Assembly (NCBI GenBank): GCA_021730785.1
Contig: JAKFWF010000033.1
Coordinates: 1 to 64,000 of the forward strand
Direction: 5' to 3'
DNA from: Hyphomicrobiaceae bacterium
GTDB lineage: Bacteria > Pseudomonadota > Alphaproteobacteria > Rhizobiales > Hyphomicrobiaceae
Length of the DNA: 64,000 bases
Below, one piece after another: positions 39,029 through 47,903 of the stretch (the stretch's first letter is position 1; every line of letters starts with the position of its first letter). A model generated the notes under the pieces. The model was not told where the DNA came from. It saw only the letters and a program-made list of their open reading frames with translations, and ran no database searches. A program made the translations under genes and the position numbers.

Positions 39029-39448
39029 ATGCTACGCCGCGCCATGACCAAGCCCTCCGCCAAAACGCCCGCCCAAGACGACGATGCATCGCCCCCGCCG
39101 TCGTTGCTGTCGGGCGTGCAGCTGAACGACCCGCAGACCCGGGCACTGCGGATCGCGGTCATCGTCATGGGTGTGTTGATCGTCATGGGTCTGGTGGCTC
39201 TCATCGGGCGCATCATATACCTGGTTGCGCGGCCGAGCGGACAAATTACAAGCGGGGTGGCCGCGATGGCGCCGCAGATCCAGACGGCACTGCCGGCCGG
39301 CGCTGTGATCAAAACTGTCGCCCTCACTGGCGACCGCCTCGCCGTCCATTATGAAACCGCCGCTGGCAGCGGCATCGCCATCATCGACCTGGCGAGTGGT
39401 CGAACTTTGAGCCGCATCCAATTTACCCCGGAAGCGCCGATCAGGTAG
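39029..39448 (+). CDS. DUF6476-like single-pass membrane protein
   Basis: A 139-residue protein with a charged, proline-containing N terminus, one membrane helix (IAVIVMGVLIVMGLVALIGRIIYLVA) and a small periplasmic domain ending GIAIIDLASGRTLSRIQF. Small proteins of this kind, which I recall as DUF6476, are typically found divergent from rluD in alphaproteobacteria. Two starts are possible, 39029 and 39044 (MTKPSAKTP). Function unknown; the placement beside rluD and rpoH is conserved. Confidence 0.7.
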   Translation: MLRRAMTKPSAKTPAQDDDASPPPSLLSGVQLNDPQTRALRIAVIVMGVLIVMGLVALIGRIIYLVARPSGQITSGVAAMAPQIQTALPAGAVIKTVALTGDRLAVHYETAAGSGIAIIDLASGRTLSRIQFTPEAPIR

Positions 39449-40195
39449 CAGTTGACGAGTTCGCGATAGTGCTGGGCATAGCTCATTTCAATTGCGCGCC
39501 TTGCCGCGGCGCTGATCTGCGGCATAGCGGCGGCAACGGCGCCCACTCTGCGACATAGCATCGAGTGGGGCGCGGCAAGAAAGCCTTGCACCACCACCGC
39601 GACATGCGGGCGCCGATAGCGTAGTTGAATATTCGACAGGACTGCCTGGAACGGATCATCCTGATCGCTCCGATGTTTCAGCTGCAATCAGCCAACTGAT
39701 ATATTATCAATGCGGTGACGCCGATGCTCCGCTTTCGCACGCGTTGGCGCCGCCGCCGCCAGGGATGATGTCGACCGAACCGTGGGTTGGTTCGAACGCA
39801 CTGGTCCGGCGCGACACTGCACCAAAGGCCATTGCCGCGTCCGATCGCCGTGCACCCGGTGTTTGCCAGCAAACACTTACCGCGGATCAAGCGGATTAGG
39901 CGCGGCAACCGGTGTTCAAATCAGAATGGTAACCGCGAGTGTAACCGGGAACAACAACGGACTGGCGATGGCACTCCATTGCGTCGAAAGCGTCCCGGAT
40001 GGCAGGTAAGCAGCACGGCGGGCCGCCTTGGAAGTACCACTTGTTCATCCGTCGGGCATATTAAGATTTACGACGGAACGCAACGAAAACGTGGATTTGA
40101 TAGCGCAAACCTCATATTGAGACTTGAATTGAGTGCAAAACTATTGCACAGCTTTGCACCTGAACTATTTCAGACAGAAAAGGAAACAGCAAGCA
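39449..40195. other. 750-base gap ahead of the H-NS gene
   Basis: No gene is recognised here. ORF 39349..39687 (-) overlaps the end of the DUF6476-like gene by 100 bases and its translation matches nothing I know. The stretch near 39700 (TGATATATTATCAATG) and the last 150 bases before the H-NS gene are AT-rich, as expected for a promoter bound by H-NS itself, but I cannot place -35/-10 boxes with confidence. Confidence 0.45.
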
Positions 40196-40510
40196 ATGGC
40201 TATCCCTGCCGTCGACAAATTGACACTCAAGGAATTGCAGGAACTACGCATCCGCGTCGAGAAGCAGATCGTTTCGGCCCAGGAACGCGAGCGGACCGCA
40301 TTGCGCGCCAAGTTCGAATCGATGGCCAGCGACGCCGGTTTCGGCCTGTCCGATCTGTTCGGCAGCCGATCCACCAAGGGCAAATCGGTTGCAGCAAAGT
40401 ATATGAACCCGGACAATCCTGCCGAAACCTGGAGCGGTCGCGGTCGCAAGCCGAAGTGGCTCGCCGCGAAACTCGATAAGGGCAAGAAACAATCCGATTT
40501 CGCGATCTGA
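40196..40510 (+). CDS. H-NS family nucleoid protein (HvrA type)
   Basis: A 104-residue DNA-binding protein. The N-terminal half is a coiled-coil oligomerisation segment (LTLKELQELRIRVEKQIVSAQERERTALRAKFESMASDAG). The C-terminal half holds the H-NS DNA-binding block KYMNPDNPAETWSGRGRKPKWLAAKLDKGK, with the GRGRKPKWL minor-groove hook. HvrA-like proteins in alphaproteobacteria regulate photosynthesis and nitrogen genes and silence AT-rich DNA. A purine-rich AGGAAA ribosome-binding site precedes the ATG. It is monocistronic. Confidence 0.92.
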   Translation: MAIPAVDKLTLKELQELRIRVEKQIVSAQERERTALRAKFESMASDAGFGLSDLFGSRSTKGKSVAAKYMNPDNPAETWSGRGRKPKWLAAKLDKGKKQSDFAI

Positions 40511-40700
40511 ATTCTTTGCGTCGTATTTCAAGACGCGATTGATCATGGCATTGCATTGAGCAGCCAACGACGGACGTTCGTCCGTGCCGCGCCGCATTGG
40601 TGATTTCCACAGTCGCTGCGCAGACGTGTTTGTCATGAAGTATGAGATGTTCAAAATCCGGCCGGCGATGCTTGAATCGCCGGCCAGCGTTGCGCTGAAT

Positions 40701-42227
40701 TCAATGCTGCAGAGAAAATAATTTTTGCAAAACCTCGGATAATCGACCAGCCAAGTCCTCTGCGATCAGCCCTGGTCCGAACGATGTCGCGCAGGCGCCG
40801 TGCATCCACACCGCGGCACTGGCCGCATGCCATGCCGGCATACCTTGCGCCAATAGTCCGGCGATAATTCCGGCAAGCACATCGCCGGCACCTGCGGTCG
40901 CCAGATAGGGCGGCGCGTTGCAATTGATGGCGGCCCGACCGTCGGGATCAGCGATTACCGTGTCGGCGCCTTTCGATATAATGACGGCCATGGAGGTTCT
41001 TGCCGCTTGCCGCGCAGCCTCCAGTTTTGCAGCCGGCAGTGCTGCGAACAGCCGCCTGAATTCTCCCTGGTGCGGCGTCAGGACCGTCGCCTGGCCGCGA
41101 TCGTGATGCGCCTGGATCATCGCGAACAGCTCAGCTGGGTCATCGGCAAACGAGGTCAGCGCGTCGGCATCGAGAACGACGGCCGCCTTAGTGGTGAGGG
41201 CGATTTCGACCATCCGGCGCGTGTCCTCGCCGACACCGCAGCCGGGACCGATGACGAGTGTGGTGATCCGCGCGTCGGCCATGATGGTGGCGAGCCCCTC
41301 GGGCACATCGAACGGCGCCACCATGACCGCGGTCAGATGGCTTGCGTTGACCACGACGGCATCTTGAGGCGAGGCAACCGTCACGAGCCCCGCTCCCGCC
41401 CGCAGCGCCGCGTACGCTGCCAGCCGCGCAGCGCCCGTTCGCGCCGGAGGTCCGGACACGACGACCACGTGGCCGCGCGCATACTTGTGATCCTCCGCTC
41501 CGGGCACAGGGAACGCATGGCGCCACAGCGCGGGCTCGTTCCGACATGTCTGCGGGCCGATTGAAGCGAGCAGCGCGGGCGCAATGCCGATGTCGGCGAC
41601 GGTCAACGCGCCGCACAGCCGACGGCCCGGCAGCAGCAGGTGGCCGGGTTTCGCACGAAAGAACGTGACGGTGCGCGTCGCCTTATAAAGGGCGTGCGAC
41701 GGCTGGCCATCCGGCCCCAACGGCGCGTTCCCGGTGCTGCCGTCGAGCCCGCTCGGCACGTCGACCGCAAGGATCGCGGGTCCCCCTGACAGCGCGCCCA
41801 GCTGCGCGACGAGCGCTGCCGCCTCGCCCTCCAGCGGCCGCGACAGGCCGGCGCCGAACAACGCGTCGATGATCAGATCGCAGCTGTCGAGGGCAAGCTG
41901 CGAGCACTCCTCGACGCCCCCCGACCAGCGCCGCGCCATCGCGGCCGCATCGCCCTTCAGCCGGTCACGCTCGACCAAACATGCGACAGCAACATCGAAC
42001 CCGCGCAACTGCAGCAGCCGCGCCGTGACGAAGCCGTCGCCGCCGTTGTTGCCAGGGCCGCACAGAATGGCAATTCGCGCAGGCGGCCTGACCATGGCCT
42101 CGGCTGCGTCCGCAACCGCCCGGCCGGCCGCCTCCATCAGATCGAGCGAACTGACGCCTGCCGCCACCGCCAACCGGTCCACCTCGGCCATCTCACGCGT
42201 GGTCAGGAGGGCGTACTCCTTCAACAT
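40701..42227 (-). CDS. nnrDE: bifunctional NAD(P)H-hydrate epimerase / ADP-dependent dehydratase
   Basis: A 508-residue repair enzyme for hydrated NAD(P)H. The N-terminal YjeF_N epimerase domain (residues about 1-215) shows LMEAAGRAVADAA, CGPGNNGGDGFVTARLL, IIDALFGAGLSRPL and VDVPSGLDG. The C-terminal carbohydrate-kinase-like dehydratase domain (about 230-500) shows HKYARGHVVVVSG, RAGAGLVTVA, LTPHQGEFRRLF and the ATP/ADP-site block ATAGAGDVLAGIIAGLLAQG. The start at MLKEYALLTTREMAEVDRLA (42227) is preferred. It is divergent from glnB. Confidence 0.93.
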   Translation of the reverse strand: MLKEYALLTTREMAEVDRLAVAAGVSSLDLMEAAGRAVADAAEAMVRPPARIAILCGPGNNGGDGFVTARLLQLRGFDVAVACLVERDRLKGDAAAMARRWSGGVEECSQLALDSCDLIIDALFGAGLSRPLEGEAAALVAQLGALSGGPAILAVDVPSGLDGSTGNAPLGPDGQPSHALYKATRTVTFFRAKPGHLLLPGRRLCGALTVADIGIAPALLASIGPQTCRNEPALWRHAFPVPGAEDHKYARGHVVVVSGPPARTGAARLAAYAALRAGAGLVTVASPQDAVVVNASHLTAVMVAPFDVPEGLATIMADARITTLVIGPGCGVGEDTRRMVEIALTTKAAVVLDADALTSFADDPAELFAMIQAHHDRGQATVLTPHQGEFRRLFAALPAAKLEAARQAARTSMAVIISKGADTVIADPDGRAAINCNAPPYLATAGAGDVLAGIIAGLLAQGMPAWHAASAAVWMHGACATSFGPGLIAEDLAGRLSEVLQKLFSLQH

Positions 42228-42376
42228 TCGAACTCCCAGCAGGCGCAACGGTTTCGCCTAATATTCAGTCAATTTGCATAACTAATGGGCAATTGCTGCC
42301 TGCGTCAGCAGCCCCAACTTCGACATTGACGATCTAAACCCTTGCGCTGGCTGCACTTCATCTTTCACTTACCAAC

Positions 42377-42392
42377 TGGCACGAGCCATGCT
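42377..42392 (+). promoter_or_regulatory. sigma-54 (-24/-12) promoter of glnB
   Basis: TGGCACGAGCCATGCT matches the RpoN consensus TGGCACG-N4-TTGCA at nearly all positions, with GG and GC separated by exactly ten bases. It lies 60 bases ahead of the glnB start. NtrC-controlled sigma-54 promoters upstream of glnB-glnA are known in Azospirillum and Rhodospirillum. I found no convincing paired NtrC sites further upstream. Confidence 0.8.
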
Positions 42393-42448
42393 TAACTGAT
42401 TGGACGAGACGAAGCATCAGGGCAACTTTGCCCTCCGGCCGGGCGTGA

Positions 42449-42790
<342 letters not shown>

Positions 42791-42905
42791 TCTCACGCTT
42801 TCCGCGAAGGCATCGATCGAGCGCTGGCATCCGCTCGCGCCGATCGTGTGCATTTGCGGGCATTCGTTTCCATGACCCAACAGTAGGAAAAACAGGGGAG
42901 TTGCA

Positions 42906-44315
42906 ATGATCTCTAGTGCCGACGTCCTGAAGATGATCAAGGACAAGGATATCAAATTCGTCGACCTGCGGTTCACCGACACCAAGGGTAAAATGCAGCA
43001 CGTGACGGCAGAGGCCAGCTGCATCGATGAAGGCGTGTTCGCCGACGGCTATGCCTTCGACGGCTCGTCGATCGCCGGCTGGAAGGGCATCGAAGCCTCC
43101 GACATGACACTAAAGCTCGATGCCGGCACTGCCCACCTCGACCCGTTCTTCGCCCAGACCACGCTCGCCATCTTCTGTGACGTGATCGAGCCCTCGACCG
43201 GCCAGCTCTACGAGCGCGATCCCCGCGGCATCGCCAAGAAGGCCGAAGCCTACATGAAGTCGACCGGCATCGGCGACACCGTGTTCTTTGGCCCCGAAGC
43301 CGAGTTCTTCATCTTCGACGACGTCAAGTTCACGGCCGACCCGCACCATGTGTCGTTCAAGCTCGACTCGACCGAGTTGCCCTCCAACATGGGCACCGAC
43401 TACGAGATGGGCAACCTCGGCCACCGTCCACGCACCAAGGGCGGATACTTCCCCGTGCCCCCGATCGACAGCTGCCAGGACATCCGCTCGGAAATGCTGA
43501 CCGTGATGGCCGAGATGGGCGTCGAAGTCGAAAAGCACCACCATGAGGTGGCGGCGGCCCAGCACGAACTGGGCGTCAAGTTCGGCCCCATGATCAAGAT
43601 GGCCGACGGCATGCAGATCTATAAGTATGTCTGCCACAACGTCGCCCAGGCTTATGGCAAGTCGGTCACCTTCATGCCAAAGCCCATGTATGGCGACAAC
43701 GGCTCGGGCATGCACGTGCACCAGTCGATCTGGAAGGGCGGCCAGCCGATGTTTGCTGGCAACAAATACGCCGACCTGAGCGAAACCTGCCTGTTCTACA
43801 TCGGCGGCATCCTGAAGCACGCCAAGGCACTCAATGCCTTCACCAACCCGCTGACCAACTCCTACAAGCGACTGGTGCCGGGCTATGAAGCGCCCGTGCT
43901 GCTCGCCTACTCGGCGCGCAACCGCTCGGCATCGTGCCGCATTCCGCACGTGACGAGCCCAAAGGCCAAGCGCATCGAGATCCGCTTCCCCGATCCCGGC
44001 GCCAACCCCTACCTCGCGTTCGCCGCCATGCTGATGGCCGGCCTCGACGGCATCCAGAACAAGATTCATCCGGGCGAAGCCATGGACAAGAACTTGTACG
44101 ACCTGCCGCCGGCGGAACTCGCCAAGATCCCGACCGTATGCGCCTCGTTGCGTGAAGCGCTGCACAGCCTCGACAAGGACCGCAGCTTCTTGAAGGCCGG
44201 CGGCGTATTCACCGACGACATGATCGATGCTTACATTGAGCTGAAGATGGTCGAAGTTGCGCGCACCGACATGACGCCACACCCGGTCGAGTTCGACATG
44301 TATTATTCGGTGTGA
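42906..44315 (+). CDS. glnA: glutamine synthetase type I
   Basis: The main ammonium-assimilating enzyme, making glutamine from glutamate, ammonia and ATP. The 469-residue protein is typical GSI-beta: [92 protein letters not shown], and the adenylylation site in [11 protein letters not shown] strong terminator follows. It is co-regulated with glnB. Confidence 0.96.
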   Translation: MISSADVLKMIKDKDIKFVDLRFTDTKGKMQHVTAEASCIDEGVFADGYAFDGSSIAGWKGIEASDMTLKLDAGTAHLDPFFAQTTLAIFCDVIEPSTGQLYERDPRGIAKKAEAYMKSTGIGDTVFFGPEAEFFIFDDVKFTADPHHVSFKLDSTELPSNMGTDYEMGNLGHRPRTKGGYFPVPPIDSCQDIRSEMLTVMAEMGVEVEKHHHEVAAAQHELGVKFGPMIKMADGMQIYKYVCHNVAQAYGKSVTFMPKPMYGDNGSGMHVHQSIWKGGQPMFAGNKYADLSETCLFYIGGILKHAKALNAFTNPLTNSYKRLVPGYEAPVLLAYSARNRSASCRIPHVTSPKAKRIEIRFPDPGANPYLAFAAMLMAGLDGIQNKIHPGEAMDKNLYDLPPAELAKIPTVCASLREALHSLDKDRSFLKAGGVFTDDMIDAYIELKMVEVARTDMTPHPVEFDMYYSV

Positions 44316-44344
44316 ACCGACGGTAGTGTAGCGAATTGTTTCGA

Positions 44345-44375
44345 GGGGGCGACCGCAAGGGCGCCCCTTTTTTTT
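44345..44375 (+). terminator. rho-independent terminator of glnBA
   Basis: GGGGCG and CGCCCC, flanking a 10-base loop, form a GC-rich stem followed directly by eight thymines, 30 bases after the glnA stop. Confidence 0.9.
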
Positions 44376-44376
44376 G

Positions 44377-44652
44377 CGTTGTGCCCGCAGTGATGAGGGC
44401 TCTGTCCTCATGACTGCGAACGGAACGGCAGGCTGAGGCGGCACGGACATGGGCCGGTTCCCGAGCGCAGCCCACCTCGAGCGCCGGCCAAAACCCAGTC
44501 AGGTCAAACGCCTCGTCGCCAAGCTCACCAATCTCGGTTATGCCGTTGAAATCAAACCACTGGCAGCCTGAACCGTGGCTTGTTTCTTTCTAGCGCGTAG
44601 GGGGCTGAGGACCTCGTCGGGATGCTCGATGGGCTGAAAGTCTTATCGAAGT
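44377..44652. other. 275-base gap with a possible transposase-tail remnant
   Basis: An ATG at 44449 opens 40 codons ending at 44571: MGRFPSAAHLERRPKPSQVK, then RLVAKLTNLGYAVEIKPLAA. The last 25 residues look like the C-terminal tail of some transposase-type proteins, but I cannot name the family, and no upstream coding portion is present. Treat as an unproven gene remnant. Confidence 0.25.
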
Positions 44653-45741
44653 TCACCCGAGCTTCAAGCCGTCCGCCACTGCAGCTGCAATGGCGCCGTA
44701 AGCTGCGGCCTGCGGGCTGTCGGGCTCGGTGACGACGATCGGCAAGCCGCTGTCGGCGCGCTCGCGGATGGCAACGTCAAGCGGGACTTCGCCGAGAAAC
44801 GGCACGGCGAGCTTCGCCGCCTCCACCCGCGCGCCGCCATGGCCGAAAATGTGGTGGCGCTTGCCGCAGTCGTCGCACACGAAATAGCTCATGTTCTCGA
44901 CCAGCCCGAGAATGGGTACACCGACGGAACGGAACATGTCGACGCCGCGGCGGGCGTCGATCAGGGCGAGGTCCTGCGGCGTCGACACGATGATCGCACC
45001 GGACAGGGGAGCCGATTGGGCGAGCGTCAGTTGCGCGTCGCCGGTGCCGGGCGGCATGTCGACGATCAGGATGTCGAGCGCTCCCCAGGCGATGTCGCGC
45101 AGCATCTGGGTGAGTGCGGACGCGACCATCGGCCCGCGCCATACCAGCGCCTTATCGACGTCGACCACGAAGCCGATGGACATGACCTTGCAGCCGTAGG
45201 CATCGAGCGGGCTCAGCGTGCGCCCCTCGACGATGGTGGGACGGCCCTTGATGTTGAACAGCTTCGGCATCGACGGGCCGTAGATGTCGGCATCGAGAAC
45301 GCCGACGATGAGGCCGCGGGCACGCAACGCGAGCGCCAGGTTGCAGGCGGTGGTCGATTTGCCGACGCCGCCCTTGCCGGAGGCAACCGCGACAATGCGC
45401 TTGACCTGCCGCAGATTGGGAAAGCGTGGCGGCGGCGCCACCTCGGACGGTTTTGGGCGAGGCGTAGAGGTGGGCTTGGGCGGCGAGGGCGAAGCAGGTG
45501 AAGCTGCACGTTCGGAGGTCAACGACACGAGCGCGAGGGCGACGCCAGGTAGGCCGGCGAGCAACGCCTCAGTGCGTGCGCGCACGGATTCCCAGGCGCT
45601 CGCATTGCCCTCGGCAACAGTTAAAGAAACGAGCACCCGGTCGCCCTTGACGACGATCTCGGGCGCGACCGCGAGTGCCTCGCCAGCCGGACCGCGCAGG
45701 TTTGACAGGGCAGTGACAATCGCCTCGTGAGTGATCGCCAC
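44653..45741 (-). CDS. Mrp/ApbC-type iron-sulfur carrier ATPase
   Basis: A 362-residue P-loop protein of the Mrp/NBP35 family that carries or inserts [4Fe-4S] clusters. The N-terminal 80 residues correspond to a MIP18-like domain; the ATPase domain has the deviant Walker A motif VASGKGGVGKSTTACNLALAL, IVDMPPGTGDAQLTL, and the bridging CxxC in MSYFVCDDCGKRHHIFGHGG. The start is the GTG at 45741 (VAITHEAIVTALS); the ORF extends to 45936 without homology. It shares direction with the formate dehydrogenase operon upstream, so it may supply clusters to that enzyme. Confidence 0.9.
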   Translation of the reverse strand: MAITHEAIVTALSNLRGPAGEALAVAPEIVVKGDRVLVSLTVAEGNASAWESVRARTEALLAGLPGVALALVSLTSERAASPASPSPPKPTSTPRPKPSEVAPPPRFPNLRQVKRIVAVASGKGGVGKSTTACNLALALRARGLIVGVLDADIYGPSMPKLFNIKGRPTIVEGRTLSPLDAYGCKVMSIGFVVDVDKALVWRGPMVASALTQMLRDIAWGALDILIVDMPPGTGDAQLTLAQSAPLSGAIIVSTPQDLALIDARRGVDMFRSVGVPILGLVENMSYFVCDDCGKRHHIFGHGGARVEAAKLAVPFLGEVPLDVAIRERADSGLPIVVTEPDSPQAAAYGAIAAAVADGLKLG

Positions 45742-45823
45742 GGGACGCCTCACAAGCACGAACTCTGGTGTGAGCCGAACGTGGCCGCCACGCCAAATCG
45801 CAGTGGCCTGGATCGGTTCAATC

Positions 45824-45979
45824 TCAACTCTTGGGCGCATCCGAGTGGTGCGGGTCGATGCGCGCGCCGGTCGGACTCGTATAGGCGGTCTCGGACGAGC
45901 GCTGCAGTTTCTCCAGCACGATCGAGGCACCGACACTGATACCGATGACGGCCAGAACTGCGGCGAGGAAGGCTTTCAT
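45824..45979 (-). CDS. 51-residue single-pass membrane protein of the fdh locus
   Basis: The ORF track shows this as the tail of a longer ORF; the ATG at 45979 has a GGAGAGACGT ribosome-binding site. The protein is one N-terminal membrane helix (MKAFLAAVLAVIGISVGASIVLE), then a short polar tail ending SDAPKS. It lies 11 bases after the cytochrome subunit gene and 82 before the Mrp gene. Similar tiny helices accompany many respiratory complexes, so it may be an accessory subunit of the formate dehydrogenase. No function is known. Confidence 0.65.
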   Translation of the reverse strand: MKAFLAAVLAVIGISVGASIVLEKLQRSSETAYTSPTGARIDPHHSDAPKS

Positions 45980-45990
45980 GACGTCTCTCC

Positions 45991-47007
45991 TTATTCGCCG
46001 GGTGCAGGTGCATGCCCGCCGGAAATGTCCTTCGGGCGGCTCTTGGCGACCCTGTCGACCCACAGGCTGTGATGCTCACGCGCCCAGTTGAGATCGACGC
46101 GACCTTTGCCCATGGCGTCGAACGCACCCTCCATGCCGACCGAGCCGATGTAGATATGCGCAAAGATGATCGCGACCATGATCAACCCGACGAGGCCATG
46201 TATTACGGTGGCGAGTTGCAGGCCGCCGATGGCGATCTCGATTGGCTTGAACATCATCAGATAGCCCGATACGGCAAGTGCTGCCCCGCCGAGCACGGTC
46301 GACCAGAAGATGATCTTCTGCCCGCCGTTGAAGCGCTCCGCCGGCGGATGGCCAAGCCCGACCAGCCCGCCGCCCTGGGCGAACCAGCGCAGGTCGCGCA
46401 AACTGGGCACGTTGTCTTTCACCCACATCACGAACATCAAGATTATGCCGAGCGCGAAGGCGAAGCTCACGTAATTATGGACGAACTTACCGACCTGCGT
46501 GAGCCCGGTGAAGGCGTCGGGCCCGATGATGGGGAGTAACAGGGTTTTGCCGAACACCAGGTTGAGGCCGGTCAGGCCAAGCGCGATGAACGAGACTGCG
46601 GACAGCCAGTGGGCGAATCGCGACATACTGCCGAAGCGCAAAATCGTCTGACCTGACGGCCCGGTCGAAATCGCGATGCGACCGCGGATCAAATAGAACA
46701 GCGACAGTAGCAGCAGCATGCCGACGATGGCGTAGCCACCGACGGTTGGCAGCGTCTCTTGGCGGAATGTCCGGAACTCCTTGCCGGCCGGCTGGATCAG
46801 ATTGCCTGCGCGCGCATCGGGGATCGAGATGCGGCCCGACACGGTATCCGTCGAGCCGGGCTTGAGGGCGTCCAGCAGCTGCTTTTCCTTGACCGAGCTT
46901 GCCGTCGGGTTGACGGACGTCGGCTGTTGGGCGGCGGCCGGACCAGCCAACAGCGCGGCAAGCGCCAACAGCGGCAGCAGGTGTCTAAGCGAGGTGGTCA
47001 AGGTCAT
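45991..47007 (-). CDS. formate dehydrogenase cytochrome b556 (gamma) subunit
   Basis: A 338-residue membrane subunit that passes electrons from the iron-sulfur subunit to quinone. A signal-like segment is followed by four or more membrane helices. Haem-ligating histidines are evident in SMSRFAHWLSAVSFIALGLTG, GKFVHNYVSFAFALGIILMFV, and ATVIHGLVGLIMVAIIFAHIYIGSVG. The C-terminal GAFDAMGKGRVDLNWAREHHSLWVD is diagnostic of FdnI/FdoI-type proteins. The start is MTLTTSLRHLLPL. It is part of the fdh operon, 209 bases after the beta subunit, with a palindromic repeat between them. Confidence 0.92.
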   Translation of the reverse strand: MTLTTSLRHLLPLLALAALLAGPAAAQQPTSVNPTASSVKEKQLLDALKPGSTDTVSGRISIPDARAGNLIQPAGKEFRTFRQETLPTVGGYAIVGMLLLLSLFYLIRGRIAISTGPSGQTILRFGSMSRFAHWLSAVSFIALGLTGLNLVFGKTLLLPIIGPDAFTGLTQVGKFVHNYVSFAFALGIILMFVMWVKDNVPSLRDLRWFAQGGGLVGLGHPPAERFNGGQKIIFWSTVLGGAALAVSGYLMMFKPIEIAIGGLQLATVIHGLVGLIMVAIIFAHIYIGSVGMEGAFDAMGKGRVDLNWAREHHSLWVDRVAKSRPKDISGGHAPAPGE

Positions 47008-47045
47008 ATCTGTCTTTCCTGCAGTCAACGTGAAACTCGCATCAT

Positions 47046-47151
47046 GTAGGTTGGGTTAGACCGGCCCCCTTGCCGGTCGTAACCCAACAACTTCGGGCAC
47101 CACCCGTGTGATGTTGGGTTACGGCGCAAGGGGGCGCCTAACCCAACCTAC
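47046..47151. repeat. 106-bp nested palindrome (GTAGGTTGGGTTA family) inside the fdh operon
   Basis: GTAGGTTGGGTTAG at 47046-47059 and CTAACCCAACCTAC at 47138-47151 are exact reverse complements. Within each half a further TTGGGTTA/TAACCCAA pair occurs, so the core appears four times in alternating orientation. The inner parts (GGCCCCCTTGC and GCAAGGGGGC) also pair. This looks like a short mobile palindromic element (REP/MITE-like) of a type seen in many proteobacterial genomes. It lies between the genes for the beta and cytochrome subunits. Confidence 0.85.
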
Positions 47152-47216
47152 GTTCTTTACCGGCGCTCCGTCGCATCCGGCCGGCTCCGCGCAGCGGAGT
47201 CGAATGCGACAATCAA

Positions 47217-47813
47217 CTAAGTCGCGATGTCTTCCTTGTAGGCCGTCTTCCAGCCCCAGGCACCGGAGCCATAGCCGCGCTTGGCGACCCGCTCCTTGTA
47301 GATCTGGGCGATGATCTCGCCGTCGCCGGCGAGCAGCGATTTGGTCGAGCACATCTCGGCGCACAGCGGCAGCTTGCCCTCGGCGAGGCGGTTGGCCCCG
47401 TAGGCCACGTACTCGGCCTTGGTGTTGTCGGCTTCCGGACCACCGGCGCAGTAGGTGCACTTGTCCATCTTGCCGCGGGAGCCGAAGTTGGCGGTCTTGG
47501 GGTACTGCGGCGCGCCGAACGGGCAGGCATAGAAGCAATAGCCGCAGCCGATGCACAGCTCCTTCGAGTGCAGCACCACCGCGTCGTCGGTCGTGTAGAA
47601 GCAGTCGACCGGGCACACCGCGGCACAAGGAGCGTCCGTGCAGTGCATGCAGGCCATGGATACCGAGCGCTCGCCCGGCTTGCCGTCGTTGATCGTCACC
47701 ACGCGGCGGCGGTTGATGCCCCACGGCACGTCGTTCTCGTTCTTGCAGGCGGTGACGCAGGCGTTGCATTCGATGCAGCGGTCGGCGTCGCAGAGGAACT
47801 TCATTCTAGCCAT
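47217..47813 (-). CDS. formate dehydrogenase iron-sulfur (beta) subunit
   Basis: A 198-residue ferredoxin-like protein that relays electrons from the catalytic subunit to the cytochrome. Four [4Fe-4S] motifs are visible: CIECNACVTACKNE, CMHCTDAPCAAVCP, CIGCGYCFYACPFG and, in the last part, CTYC.. with LCAEMCSTKSL. It is shorter than the E. coli FdnH protein and lacks the C-terminal membrane anchor, matching the Fdh3B type. It lies 90 bases after the catalytic subunit gene. Confidence 0.92.
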   Translation of the reverse strand: MARMKFLCDADRCIECNACVTACKNENDVPWGINRRRVVTINDGKPGERSVSMACMHCTDAPCAAVCPVDCFYTTDDAVVLHSKELCIGCGYCFYACPFGAPQYPKTANFGSRGKMDKCTYCAGGPEADNTKAEYVAYGANRLAEGKLPLCAEMCSTKSLLAGDGEIIAQIYKERVAKRGYGSGAWGWKTAYKEDIAT

Positions 47814-47903
47814 AGCTCAACTCCTTAGCGGCGCATGGCGCCCTGGGTGTTCCGCGCGTGGCGGCCGGCTGCCCGTTGTAGGGAAGTCGCCACGCGCCAC
47901 GTT

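Noticed and set aside
39349-39687. 112-residue ORF on the - strand (MQLKHRSDQDDPF...)
   Set aside because: Overlaps the end of the DUF6476-like gene by 100 bases and matches nothing recognised; kept only as part of the gap description.
44449-44571. 40-codon frame resembling a transposase C-terminal tail
   Set aside because: Too short and the family cannot be named; described only within the gap entry.
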